In this document: piece after piece, positions 44,446-52,732 of the stretch
Layout: each line of letters starts with the position of its first letter
Numbering within the stretch: the stretch's first letter is position 1
NCBI RefSeq assembly: GCF_009193265.1
Contig: NZ_VZZZ01000001.1
Location: 992,001 to 1,056,000, forward strand
Direction of reading: 5' to 3'
DNA from: Marinobacter changyiensis
GTDB taxonomy: Bacteria > Pseudomonadota > Gammaproteobacteria > Pseudomonadales > Oleiphilaceae
Length of the DNA: 64,000 nucleotides
The notes under the pieces: model-generated
Databases searched by the model: none
What the model was told of the DNA's origin: nothing
The model's input: only the letters and a program-made list of their open reading frames with translations
Translations under genes and position numbers: made by a program

Positions 44446-44515
44446 GGATAACGCCAGTAGTAATGGGCGCCAACGGAGCGCAGTGTAGTTGGCGTCCCGT
44501 AGACCACCTTATTAT
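44446..44515 (-). repeat. attC site
   Basis: Minus strand TCATAATAAGGTGGTCTACG ... ACTGGCGTTATCC, 70 bp, with GACGCCAACTACACTGCGCT / CCGTTGGCGCC arms. Close relative of the attC at 36557-36630. It lies between two cassette genes. Confidence 0.75.
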
Positions 44516-44519
44516 GAAG

Positions 44520-44906
44520 CTAGATTATCGACTTGATCTCTTCTTTCAACGCTTCAATTTCCTCCTGGCTCAGAGTGCCAAGAAGAGAGTAAAGCCTTGT
44601 TCTTGTTTGATCATAAAGTTTGAAAGTTCTCTCAGCACGCCCAGTCAGTTCTTCGCCAAGCAAATTTCGTATATGCGGCTTGTCATAGTCTTCTCTCGCA
44701 ATTTTTACCAAAAGCCCTGTCTGCTCAACCCTCTTCACGGCTTGCGCACACACAGAAATCATCTCCACTGAGCCTGATTTTATCCTCTCCTCACAGAGAT
44801 CGACCGGCTTAACATCACCCTGAGCCGTTAATTCAAGGTTCCGTCGCCCCTCGGAAAAAGCAAGACAAGGCACTAAAAGTAAAATTATTAAGGCAACATT
44901 TCTCAT
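44520..44906 (-). CDS. exported cassette protein of unknown function
   Basis: A 128-residue protein from ATG 44906, ten bases after a GTTATG recombination box. Signal peptide RNVALIILLLVPCLAFSEGR. The mature part is helical with VDLCEERIKSGSVEMISVCA and KLYDQTRTRLYSLLGTLSQE; the two Cys may pair. The family is not recognised. The longer frame upstream enters the IS element and is not used. Confidence 0.65.
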   Translation of the reverse strand: MRNVALIILLLVPCLAFSEGRRNLELTAQGDVKPVDLCEERIKSGSVEMISVCAQAVKRVEQTGLLVKIAREDYDKPHIRNLLGEELTGRAERTFKLYDQTRTRLYSLLGTLSQEEIEALKEEIKSII

Positions 44907-44927
44907 AATGACTTCATAACGAATGAT

Positions 44928-46296
44928 ATGGACTCCCCCTGCTCCCACGGCATCGATGTGCCACATTGAAGGTGCCTGACATCTTCAATCAAAAGCAGGA
45001 GGAGTCACCATGAATGTTACAACCATCGGCATCGATCTGGCGAAAACTGTGTTCAGTATTCATGGCATCAATCAACACGGCAAGGTCGTGGTTCGCAAAC
45101 GGCTCAATCGCCCGAAACTTCTGGCGTTCTTCGCGCAACTGCCACCGTGCCTGATTGGTATGGAGGCCTGTTCCGGTGCCCACTACTGGGCTCGGGAGTT
45201 GTCCAAACTCGGCCACGATGCCCGGATAATTGCACCCCGCTTTGTCGCGCCGTATCGCAAAAGCAGCAAAAACGATGACAACGATGCCGAGGCCATCTGC
45301 GAAGCGGTCAGCCGGCCCAACATGCGCTTCGTTCCCATCAAGACTGAAGACCAGCAAGCCGCTCTGTGTCTTCACCGCATCCGCCGTGGGCTGACCAAAG
45401 AACGCACAGCCCAGATCAATCAGATTCGCGGGCTGCTGGCCGAGTTCGGACTGATCATTCCCCAAGGGCGTTACCACGCTCGTCATCGGATTCCGGAAAT
45501 CCTGGAGGATGCCGAAAACGGCTTGCCCATGTTGGCACGGCGCTTACTCAACAACATCAACCAGCGCATTCTTCAGCTCGATGAAGAAATTCTGGCTTAC
45601 GACCGAGAAATCGAAGCCATGGCTCGGCGCGACGAGCGGGCCCAACGGCTGATGGCCATTCCAGGTATTGGGCCGCAAACAGCCACCGCGATACTAGCCA
45701 GTGCACCTGACCCCAAACAGTTCAGAAGCGGGCGACACTTCGCTGCCTGGCTGGGTCTGGTTCCAAGACAATACTCGACGGGGGGCAAGCCCCGACTGGG
45801 CAGGATTACCAAGCGCGGGGACAAGTACCTGCGAACGTTATTTATCCATGGCACCCGAGCGGTGATCGCCAAACTGGGCGATAAAAATGATCGGCTCAGT
45901 GGCTGGGCCAAAGAGCTGGTGGAGCGCAGAGGTTACAAGAGAGCCGCCGTAGCGTTGGCCGCCAAGAACGCTCGGATTATCTGGGCGCTATTGATGAACC
46001 AAACCGAGTTTAAAACGCAGCCTGGGGCAGGCTGATAAACGAGCAACAACGACAGGCAGAACACGCCTGCCAGCCGAGTCTTGCAACGGCAAGCGATGAC
46101 GGAACGGTCAGACCGAGAGTGATAGAACCTGTTTAGCTCAGCGGCTATAAAAAGCCGACTAACGAATGAGGTCATCACTCACATGCATCATCATCCTGGC
46201 CCGGGTGAAACCACCCACAAAGAGGCCGAATGTAGAGCTGCAGTCTCAAACCGCTTCAGAATTAAATGACGTTGCTTGACCGCAGGGGGAGTCCAT
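44928..46296 (+). mobile_element. IS1111-type element (IS110 family) inserted in attC
   Basis: Bounded by ATGGACTCCCCCTGC (44928) and its inverted copy GCAGGGGGAGTCCAT (46282-46296), 1369 bp, with one transposase. No target duplication is seen. On the minus strand the flanks join as ...GCTCAGCTACAT / ATTCGTTATGA, so the element sits near the 3' box of an attC. This is the known behaviour of the IS1111-attC group, which targets cassette recombination sites. Two related solo ends lie in the same array. Confidence 0.85.
45010..46035 (+). CDS. IS110-family (IS1111 group) transposase
   Basis: A 341-residue DEDD transposase: TIGIDLAKTVFSIHGINQHG, IGMEACSGAHYWARELSKLG and SSKNDDNDAEAICEAVSRPN for the RuvC-like catalytic acids. 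The C-terminal Tnp IS116/IS110/IS902 domain has LMAIPGIGPQTATAILASAP and GRHFAAWLGLVPRQYSTGGK. AGGAGGAG precedes the ATG. It appears intact. It is transcribed against the surrounding cassettes. Confidence 0.95.
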   Translation: MNVTTIGIDLAKTVFSIHGINQHGKVVVRKRLNRPKLLAFFAQLPPCLIGMEACSGAHYWARELSKLGHDARIIAPRFVAPYRKSSKNDDNDAEAICEAVSRPNMRFVPIKTEDQQAALCLHRIRRGLTKERTAQINQIRGLLAEFGLIIPQGRYHARHRIPEILEDAENGLPMLARRLLNNINQRILQLDEEILAYDREIEAMARRDERAQRLMAIPGIGPQTATAILASAPDPKQFRSGRHFAAWLGLVPRQYSTGGKPRLGRITKRGDKYLRTLFIHGTRAVIAKLGDKNDRLSGWAKELVERRGYKRAAVALAAKNARIIWALLMNQTEFKTQPGAG

Positions 46297-46370
46297 GTAG
46301 CTGAGCTTTGCGGCAATTTTGGAGCCGCGAAGCGGTGGAAAAATTGTTCGGCAACAGCGGCTAGTTATAT
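46297..46370 (-). repeat. attC site interrupted by the IS1111-type element
   Basis: Minus strand ATATAACTAGCCGCTGTTGC ... GCTCAGCTACAT, then the IS. The closing part (ATTCGTTATGA) is on the far side of the element at about 44914-44927. The core has CACCGCTTCGCGG. The opening ATATAAC directly follows the stop of the gene at 46371. Confidence 0.75.
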
Positions 46371-46922
46371 TTAGAGATCGCCATTGTATGAGATCGGGTC
46401 CTTGTCGATACCGACATCAATACGAACCTCGTTAATGAAAGCAATAGCCAACCGCCGGATTTCTTCCCAATCGTAAGTTGCGCTTCCGCTAGAGATCTTT
46501 AGAAGGTGATCTATAAGCTTATCCTGAGAATCCATCACTGGCTGAGGAGCAAGCATTCCCAGATAACCATATACCTGCAAGCGTTGCTGATTAAATGAGT
46601 CGAACGCCTCAGCGGCCTGGACTGGCTGGAGTCTACCGGACTGATGAGCATCAAATGCAGCAAGCAATTTTGCCACGCTATCGATAACTGCACGGTAGAT
46701 CACTAACTTGTCGTTATGAGTTCGTAGATAGGTATCTTTAAAAATATCAAGCTCACGCTTTTTGGCTTCTAATTCCCGGTCGAGCTCGTTCTTCTCCCGA
46801 TCAAGTATCCGTCGAGCCCAAACTTTTCCTAGCCAACTGGATAGGGCGAAGATCAGTCCTCCTGCAACGCCAATTGATGCGACAGAAGCCGTGATAATTT
46901 TAAATACATCAGCCCAATCCAA
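46371..46922 (-). CDS. cassette-encoded membrane-anchored coiled-coil protein
   Basis: A 183-residue protein: one N-terminal membrane helix (IITASVASIGVAGGLIFALS), then a charged coiled coil (RILDREKNELDRELEAKKRE) and a soluble helical domain (AAFDAHQSGRLQPVQAAEAF, WEEIRRLAIAFINEVRIDVG). The family is unknown; similar single-helix proteins occur in defence and cassette contexts without assigned function. Confidence 0.65.
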   Translation of the reverse strand: MDWADVFKIITASVASIGVAGGLIFALSSWLGKVWARRILDREKNELDRELEAKKRELDIFKDTYLRTHNDKLVIYRAVIDSVAKLLAAFDAHQSGRLQPVQAAEAFDSFNQQRLQVYGYLGMLAPQPVMDSQDKLIDHLLKISSGSATYDWEEIRRLAIAFINEVRIDVGIDKDPISYNGDL

Positions 46923-46964
46923 TTATTCAACTCCCTTTAAAATATAAAGCCAATATTAAGCGGC

Positions 46965-47028
46965 GCCCAACTAGGGCGTCCGGTGGACGGCCGCCAGGCC
47001 GGGAACGAACTTGAATGACTGGTTATGT
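46965..47028 (-). repeat. attC site
   Basis: Minus strand ACATAAC ... GTTGGGC (closing box fits GTTRRRY), 64 bp, arms TTCCCGGCCTGGCGGCCGTC / CACCGGACGCCC. ACATAA supplies the stop of the preceding gene. Confidence 0.8.
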
Positions 47029-47421
47029 GCTAGAGATCCCACCGGCTTTATAGATTTGTTCAAATTCACCTCTCGCACGCATTTTATGATTAATGCATTC
47101 AACCATGTGGCGATCGGATTTATAAATTTCGCAGCCTTCGGGAGCGACATAATAGTCATTCCACGCTCTTTGCTTTTCCGCATACTCTCGTGATTTTTTT
47201 CTAGCCACCTCGATGGCTCTTTGCTGCTGAAGTCTTTTTAATCTCGCTTGCTCTTCTCTCTCGGCTTGTATTCTAGCCGTCCGCTCCTGCTGCTCAGCGA
47301 CAGCTTCCCTCAGCGCTTCCGTTGCGACATGAGCTGCGTAACTCAGATAAGCTGCTCTAGCTGCAAAGGAAATTATGCCTGCCAGAAGGACACCTGCTGC
47401 AATCTTTAAAACTAGCTTCAT
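47023..47421 (-). CDS. first cassette of array B: membrane-anchored coiled-coil protein
   Basis: A 132-residue protein: an N-terminal membrane helix (LVLKIAAGVLLAGIISFAAR), a long Glu/Arg-rich coiled coil (EQQERTARIQAEREEQARLK) and a C-terminal domain with YYVAPEGCEIYKSDRHMVEC and INHKMRARGEFEQIYKAG. The two Cys (EGCEIY, VECINHK) recall small cassette or phage proteins of unknown role. The start lies about 30 bp from the attI junction, so it is the gene nearest the array promoter. Confidence 0.7.
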   Translation of the reverse strand: MKLVLKIAAGVLLAGIISFAARAAYLSYAAHVATEALREAVAEQQERTARIQAEREEQARLKRLQQQRAIEVARKKSREYAEKQRAWNDYYVAPEGCEIYKSDRHMVECINHKMRARGEFEQIYKAGGISST

Positions 47422-47448
47422 TGGGCTAACGGTTCCCTGCTAATACAC

Positions 47449-47520
47449 ATAACAGCAACTAGACCGAATTCCACGATATTGCAAAAAAGTGCGTTCTCGA
47501 TAATGCCACTTTCATGTCAT
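47449..47520 (-). other. putative attI site of integron B
   Basis: Minus-strand box GTTATGT (47455-47449) at the start of the first cassette. The integrase-side flank (TAACAGCAACTAGACCGAAT...ATATTGCA) aligns with that of integron A at 5427-5465. Confidence 0.5.
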
Positions 47521-47590
47521 CCGTTACGGCCTTAAGTCTCAAATTTAACAATAGCTTAGCTAATTTACTCGCGGGTCACCACGTATTCGC

Positions 47591-47637
47591 TTGACTTCCT
47601 GATTTCGCACAAACAATATAACTGTATATTTATACAG
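47591..47637 (+). promoter_or_regulatory. intI-B promoter with LexA box
   Basis: TTGACT (47591-47596) and AATATA (47615-47620, 18-bp spacing) form a sigma70-like promoter. CTGTATATTTATACAG at 47622-47637 is a perfect palindromic LexA operator (CTGT-N8-ACAG). SOS control of integron integrases through LexA is established in Vibrio and mobile integrons. Confidence 0.85.
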
Positions 47638-47655
47638 TTATATGAGATAGCCAAA

Positions 47656-48366
47656 TTGGACGGCGCTCAACCTCAACTACGCCTTCGCGATCAGGTTCGC
47701 GCGGTTATTTGCGTTAATCGTTACAGTGTTCGTATCGAAAAATCCTATTGGTACTGGATCCGTTTTTTCATCCGTTTCCATCAAATGAAGCATCCCAAAG
47801 ATATGGGCCCGAGGCAGGTAAACGAATTTCTTACCTGGCTTGCAGTTCGTCGCAATGTCGCAGCAGCTACCCAGGCCCAGGCATTGAATGCATTGGTGTT
47901 TCTCTACTCAAAAGTTCTGGACCAACCCTTGGGGGAGATTGGTTCAGTCATCCGTTCAAAAAAACCGAAACGTCTGCCCGTGGTGCTGTCTCATGATGAA
48001 GCCATGAGCATCATCGGAAAACTGGGCTCGCCCTATCGCCTTTTGGCGTCGCTGATGTACGGTTCCGGCCTGCGGGTTACTGAGGCATGCCTATTGCGGG
48101 TGAAGGACATTGGCAAAATGGTCCGGCATCATATTCACACCAGCTCAGTCCAGAAGGCCGTACGAACGGCTGTCGCTGAATCCGGCATTGGCAAATCCGC
48201 AGGCTGCCACACCTTCCGCCACACTTTCGCAACGGAACTACTGAAACGTGGCAACGATATCCGCACCGTGCAGGACCTTCTGGGTCATGTCGACTTACGA
48301 ACTACCCAGATTTACACCCACGTATTGGGCCAGGGCTTTGCGGGCGTTCGAAGTCCTCTGGGTTAA
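47656..48366 (+). pseudogene. intI: integron integrase IntI with in-frame internal deletion (intI-B)
   Basis: A 236-codon open frame from TTG 47656; IntI proteins are ~320-340 residues. Present: the N-terminal domain ([20 protein letters not shown]), the Arg I box ([18 protein letters not shown]), HxxR ([20 protein letters not shown]), the second His ([19 protein letters not shown], with the catalytic Tyr) and the C-terminal GVRSPLG. Missing: ~85 residues between VKDI and [14 protein letters not shown], i.e. the beta-sheet Lys region and the IntI-specific extra helix that handles folded attC. The frame is intact but the protein should not recombine attC normally. Confidence 0.85.
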
Positions 48367-48389
48367 GATCCCCGCAAGCCTGGCAAACC

Positions 48390-49448
48390 TCACCACTCCA
48401 ACTGCGCCCCGGTCTGATACTCGATCACCCGGGTCTCGAAGAAGTTCTTTTCCTTCCTCAGGGTGGCCTGTTCGTCCAGCCAGGGTGAGACATTTCTCGC
48501 GCCCGGGAATGGCTCATCCAGGCCCACGGTCCGGGCCCGCCGGTTGGCCACGAAGCGGAACTGTTCGCTGTGGTACTCGGCGGAATAGCCCAGGATCGGG
48601 TCGCGCAGGATGTAGTTGGCGTAGTCGGTTTCGGCGGCTTCGGATTCGTCCCACATGGCGCGCACGGCTTTCGGGTCAAAGCGGATGTTTTCTTCCTCCA
48701 CGATCTGGTTCACCACCTTCAAGCCGAAGGAGAAGTGCATGGCTTCGTCCCGCAGGATGTACTGCAACTGTTCGCCGGTGCCGCGCATGAGGCCGCGGCG
48801 CTGCAGGGCGAAGATGGGGCTGAAGCCGTTGTAGAACCAGGTGCCTTCGAACACCGCGGCAAAGAACAGGTAGGACATGATGAATTCCTGCAGGTCGTCC
48901 TTGTTGCGCAGGTTCATGTCCGAGCGCATGGCCGCATTCAGCCGGCGGTTGGCGATCTGGATCTTGCCGTTGATGGCGGGCACCACCCGGTAGCGGTTGT
49001 AGATCTCGCTCTGGTCCAGGTTCAGGGTTTCGATGCAGTGCTGGTAGGCCCAGGTGTGCATGGCCTCTTCATACACCTGCCGGGCCTGGTAGATCTGCAG
49101 TTCCGGCGCGCTCATCTTCTCCATCACCGCCAGGCCGATGTTGCGCATGGCCAGGATGTCGGAGGTGGTGAGGTAGGCCAGCACGTTCTCGTACACGTGC
49201 TTTTCCGGCGCGGTCAGCCGGTGGTGATAGTCGTGAACGTCCTGGGCCATGTTCACGTCCAGCGGGGTCCAGTGGTTCTTGTTGGCGTTCATGAAATATT
49301 CCCAGGCCCAGGGGTATTTGAACGGGGCGAGCTGGTTGATGTCGGTGTTGCCGTTGACCACCCGCTTGTCGTCTACGTTCACGGGGGCCGGGCCGCTGCT
49401 TGCGGCCGGTTTGCTTGCAGTTTTCGGTTCGTCGTCCCAATCCAGCAT
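48390..49448 (-). CDS. nrdB: class Ia ribonucleotide reductase small subunit NrdB
   Basis: A 352-residue protein with the di-iron and radical motifs: EKHVYENVLAYLTTSDILAM, YEEAMHTWAYQHCIETLN (E, H and the radical Tyr in the EAMHTWAY spacing), SYLFFAAVFEGTWFYNGF and LRDEAMHFSFGLKVVNQIV. The C-terminal tail (RVIEYQTGAQLEW) docks into NrdA. 30 bp after nrdA. Its 3' end faces intI-B with 23 bp between. A fragment of a second copy is at 9663. Confidence 0.96.
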   Translation of the reverse strand: MLDWDDEPKTASKPAASSGPAPVNVDDKRVVNGNTDINQLAPFKYPWAWEYFMNANKNHWTPLDVNMAQDVHDYHHRLTAPEKHVYENVLAYLTTSDILAMRNIGLAVMEKMSAPELQIYQARQVYEEAMHTWAYQHCIETLNLDQSEIYNRYRVVPAINGKIQIANRRLNAAMRSDMNLRNKDDLQEFIMSYLFFAAVFEGTWFYNGFSPIFALQRRGLMRGTGEQLQYILRDEAMHFSFGLKVVNQIVEEENIRFDPKAVRAMWDESEAAETDYANYILRDPILGYSAEYHSEQFRFVANRRARTVGLDEPFPGARNVSPWLDEQATLRKEKNFFETRVIEYQTGAQLEW

Positions 49449-49478
49449 GGTTATGACTCCTGAAGATATAGTAAGTGG

Positions 49479-52292
49479 TTACTGACAGGCTTCGCAGTCC
49501 GGGTCGTCGATGCTGCAGACCTGGGGCTGGGGTTCCATAGAAGGTGCTGTGGAAGGCGCCATAGATGGTGCTGCAGAAGGTGCGGCGACGGGCGCGGTTT
49601 TCTCGGCCCCGGTGGCGCCCAGCGAGCGCAGGTAGTAGGTGGTTTTCAAACCCCGTTCCCAGGCCAGCTGGTACAGGGCATCCAGCTTCTTGCCACTGGG
49701 CTCGGCCATGTAGAGGTTGAGGCTCTGGGCCTGGTCCAACCATTTCTGGCGTCGGGCGGCGGCTTCCACCAGCCAGCGGGCGTCGATCTCGAACGCTGTG
49801 GCGTAGCGGGCCTTGAGTTCCGCCGGGATGCGGTCGATCTGCTGCACGGAGCCGTCGAAGTATTTCAGGTCGTTCACCATCACGTTGTCCCACAGGCCTT
49901 CGGCCTTGAGATCGCGAACCAGTGAGGGGTTCACCACGGTGAACTCACCGGAGAGGTTCGATTTCACGAACAGGTTCTGGTACGTCGGCTCGATGGACTG
50001 GGACACACCCACGATGTTGGAGATGGTGGCGGTGGGCGCGATGGCCATCACGTTGCTGTTGCGCATGCCGTTGCGGGCCACCAGCTCTCGCACCGGGGTC
50101 CAGTCCAGGCGGGCGCTGGTGTTGATGGAGAGGTCGCCTTCCCTGCGGGCTTTCTTGAGCAGGCTGATGGAATCGATGGGCAGGATGCCCTGGTGCCACA
50201 GGGAGCCTTCGTAGCTCTCGTAGGCACCACGTTCACCGGCCAGGGTGGCGGAGGCGCGAAGGGCGAAGTAGCTGAGCTGTTCCATGGCCACGTCGGCGAA
50301 TTCCACCGCTTCCGGGCTGGTGTACGACAGGCCCAGTTGGTAGAGCGCGTCCTGGAAACCCATCAGGCCCAGGCCCACCGGGCGATGCTTGAGGTTGGAG
50401 TTCTTCGCTTGGGGCACCGCGTAGTAATTGATGTCGATGACGTTATCGAGCATGCGCACGGCGGTGGTTACGGTGCGCTCCAGCCGCTGCACATCCAGTT
50501 CGCCATTGGCGATATGGGCGGCCAGGTTCACCGAGCCCAGGTTGCACACGGCGATCTCGTCCGCACTGGTGTTCAGGGTGATTTCCGTACATAGGTTCGA
50601 GCTGTGCACCACGCCCTTATGCTGCTGGGGCGAGCGCAGGTTGCAGGGGTCCTTGAAGGTGATCCAGGGGTGGCCGGTTTCGAACAGCACGGTCAGCATC
50701 TTGCGCCACAGTTGCTTGGCGGGGAGTTTCTTGAACAGCTTGATCTTGCCCTGCTCCGCCAGCGCCTCGTAGTGCTCGTAGCGTTCACGGAAGGCATTGC
50801 CGTAGAGGTCGTGCAGATCCGGCACGTCGCTCGGGGAAAACAGGGTCCAGTCCCGGTCTTCGCGCATGCGTTCGATCAGCAGGTCCGGCACCCAGTTGGC
50901 GGTGTTCATGTCGTGGGTGCGGCGGCGTTCGTCGCCGGTGTTCTTGCGCAGCTCCAGGAATTCCTCGATGTCCAGGTGCCAGCTTTCCAGGTAGGCGCAC
51001 ACCGCGCCTTTGCGCTTGCCGCCCTGGTTCACCGCCACGGCGGTGTCGTTCACCACTTTCAGGAACGGCACCACGCCCTGGCTCTGGCCGTTGGTGCCCT
51101 TGATGTAGGCGCCGAGGGCGCGCACCGGGGTCCAGTCATTGCCCAGGCCACCGGCCCATTTCGAGAGCATGGCGTTGTCGCGGATGGCCCCGTAGATAGC
51201 TTCCAGATCATCCCCCACGGTGGTCAGGTAGCAGGACGACAGCTGGGAATGCCGGGTGCCGCTGTTGAACAGCGTCGGCGTGCTGGCCATGTAATCGAAC
51301 GAGGACAAAAGATTGTAGAACTCGATGGCGCGGGCGTTCGGGTCATCCTCTCGCAGCGCCAGGCCCATGGCCACGCGCATGAAGAACACCTGGGGCAGTT
51401 CCAGGCGGGCGCCGTCCCAGTGGATAAAATAACGGTCGTACAGGGTTTGCAGGCCGAGGAAGCCGAACTGCCGGTCCCGCTGCGGTTTCAGGGCGTCGCC
51501 CAGGCGTCCCAGATCAAACGCCGCGAGCGCTTCGTCCAGTAGCTCGTACCGAATGCCGGCGGCAATGAAGGCGCTCAGGGCCTTTGGGTAAATGTCCGCC
51601 AGCGGCTGCTCTGTGGATAAATTCAGGGCCAAGGCGTTCTCCAGCCGAAGCTGTTCCAGCAACAGCCGGGCGGTGACGGCGCTGTAGTCCGGCTCCTGTT
51701 CGATGCGCCCGCGGGCGGTCATCACCAGCGCCGACAGCACGTCTTCCTCGGCAATGCCGTCGTACAGGTTGGTCAGGGCGTCTTCCACCAAGGAGTCGCC
51801 GTCGATGCCGTCCAGCCCGGTGGCGGCCTGCTCCACCTGCAGTTTCATCCGGCCCAAGTCCAGCGGGGCGATCTCGCCATCGATTTTTTTCACGGTCAGG
51901 TGCGGGTGGGCTTCCACCGGATGGTCGTGCGCACGCTGCCGGGCGTGGTCTTCGCGGTAGAGCACATAGGCGCGGGCAACTTTCTGTTCCTCCGCGCGCA
52001 TCAGCGCCAGCTCCACCTGGTCCTGAATGTCTTCGATGTGTACCTTGCCGCCGGCTTTCAGGCGCCGGCTGATGGCCTGGATAACCTGGTCGGTGACCCG
52101 GTGCACGGCGTCGTTGATGCGGGCCGAGCCGGCGGCCTTGTCGCCTTCCACGGCGAGAAACGCCTTGGTCACGGCAACGCTGATCTTGGACGGATTGAAA
52201 CCAACGAGGGTGCCGTTGCGTTTGATGACCTGCAGGGATTCGGTGTCGGCGGAGGCCGACGGCTGGGGTTTCGCCAGGGCAGAGGTGGACAT
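49479..52292 (-). CDS. nrdA: class Ia ribonucleotide reductase large subunit NrdA
   Basis: A 937-residue protein from MSTSALAKPQPSASADTESL after AGGAGAAC; the 26-codon upstream extension lies in the leader. ATP-cone domain at ~25-130 (LQVIKRNGTLVGFNPSKISV). The catalytic barrel has SSNLCTEITLNTSADEIAVC (radical Cys and Glu), SCYLTTVGDDLEAIYGAIRD and VGLGLMGFQDALYQLG. The C-terminal redox pair is in DDPDCEACQ. It reduces NDPs with NrdB. The leader carries a cobalamin riboswitch and NrdR-like boxes. Confidence 0.96.
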   Translation of the reverse strand: MSTSALAKPQPSASADTESLQVIKRNGTLVGFNPSKISVAVTKAFLAVEGDKAAGSARINDAVHRVTDQVIQAISRRLKAGGKVHIEDIQDQVELALMRAEEQKVARAYVLYREDHARQRAHDHPVEAHPHLTVKKIDGEIAPLDLGRMKLQVEQAATGLDGIDGDSLVEDALTNLYDGIAEEDVLSALVMTARGRIEQEPDYSAVTARLLLEQLRLENALALNLSTEQPLADIYPKALSAFIAAGIRYELLDEALAAFDLGRLGDALKPQRDRQFGFLGLQTLYDRYFIHWDGARLELPQVFFMRVAMGLALREDDPNARAIEFYNLLSSFDYMASTPTLFNSGTRHSQLSSCYLTTVGDDLEAIYGAIRDNAMLSKWAGGLGNDWTPVRALGAYIKGTNGQSQGVVPFLKVVNDTAVAVNQGGKRKGAVCAYLESWHLDIEEFLELRKNTGDERRRTHDMNTANWVPDLLIERMREDRDWTLFSPSDVPDLHDLYGNAFRERYEHYEALAEQGKIKLFKKLPAKQLWRKMLTVLFETGHPWITFKDPCNLRSPQQHKGVVHSSNLCTEITLNTSADEIAVCNLGSVNLAAHIANGELDVQRLERTVTTAVRMLDNVIDINYYAVPQAKNSNLKHRPVGLGLMGFQDALYQLGLSYTSPEAVEFADVAMEQLSYFALRASATLAGERGAYESYEGSLWHQGILPIDSISLLKKARREGDLSINTSARLDWTPVRELVARNGMRNSNVMAIAPTATISNIVGVSQSIEPTYQNLFVKSNLSGEFTVVNPSLVRDLKAEGLWDNVMVNDLKYFDGSVQQIDRIPAELKARYATAFEIDARWLVEAAARRQKWLDQAQSLNLYMAEPSGKKLDALYQLAWERGLKTTYYLRSLGATGAEKTAPVAAPSAAPSMAPSTAPSMEPQPQVCSIDDPDCEACQ

Positions 52293-52484
52293 GCTTTGTT
52301 CTCCTGAATACGCGTTGAATTCCATAACCTTCGCGTACGCAGGACGAACCGGAAACACGGCGCCAATCAATGGCAGGGGCGTGTTGCCGTATCCGTTTGC
52401 TGCTCACCTTAATCGGGCCTGATGCAGACGCCTGAGTCGCGAAGGTGCAGTCGCGCTGTTCTCCGGTGTGGCGGAAAACAGCAC

Positions 52485-52725
52485 CTCCCTGGCAGGTCTT
52501 CGGACTCAGGAGCATGAATCGTTCGATTCGGCCTTGCGTGGCGACTTCCCGGTTTGGAGCCCCTGGTTACCTCCTGAATCGCCTCTGCGTGCGCTGAAAG
52601 CTGCAGAGGCGATTCAGGAGGTAACCAGGGGCTCCTTGCCAGTGTCTTGATGCCACGCTCGTTCTCCAATACCGCTGCGCGTCAGTTCCGGATTCTCACC
52701 GGATTCCCGATACCGAGATGCTTAA
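52485..52725 (-). promoter_or_regulatory. cobalamin (B12) riboswitch upstream of nrdAB
   Basis: Minus strand: GGGAATCCGGTGAGAATCCG, GAACTGACGCGCAGCGGTA and then AGTCCGAAGACCTGCC (52506-52491), which are the conserved blocks of the adenosylcobalamin aptamer. A large perfect hairpin (52556-52635) fills the variable part between them. The remaining ~190 bp to nrdA would hold the expression platform. Repression of a B12-independent reductase when B12 is available fits genomes that also carry the B12-dependent class II enzyme. Confidence 0.85.
52556..52635. repeat. perfect 33-bp inverted repeat inside the riboswitch
   Basis: GGAGCCCCTGGTTACCTCCT...GCCTCTGC (52556-52588) is repeated inverted without mismatch at 52603-52635 around a 14-nt loop. 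In RNA it makes a 33-bp stem in the peripheral, variable part of the aptamer. Confidence 0.9.
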
Positions 52726-52732
52726 AAAATCA

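Noticed and set aside
50604-51542. 312-codon open frame on the plus strand
   Set aside because: It lies wholly antisense to nrdA, has the His/Gly/Val-rich composition of a GC-rich shadow frame and no ribosome binding site.
52556-52635. 33-bp inverted repeat as insertion-sequence ends or as a transcription terminator
   Set aside because: The arms are separated by only 14 nt, lack a T tract and lie inside the conserved B12 aptamer blocks, so it is treated as part of the riboswitch RNA.
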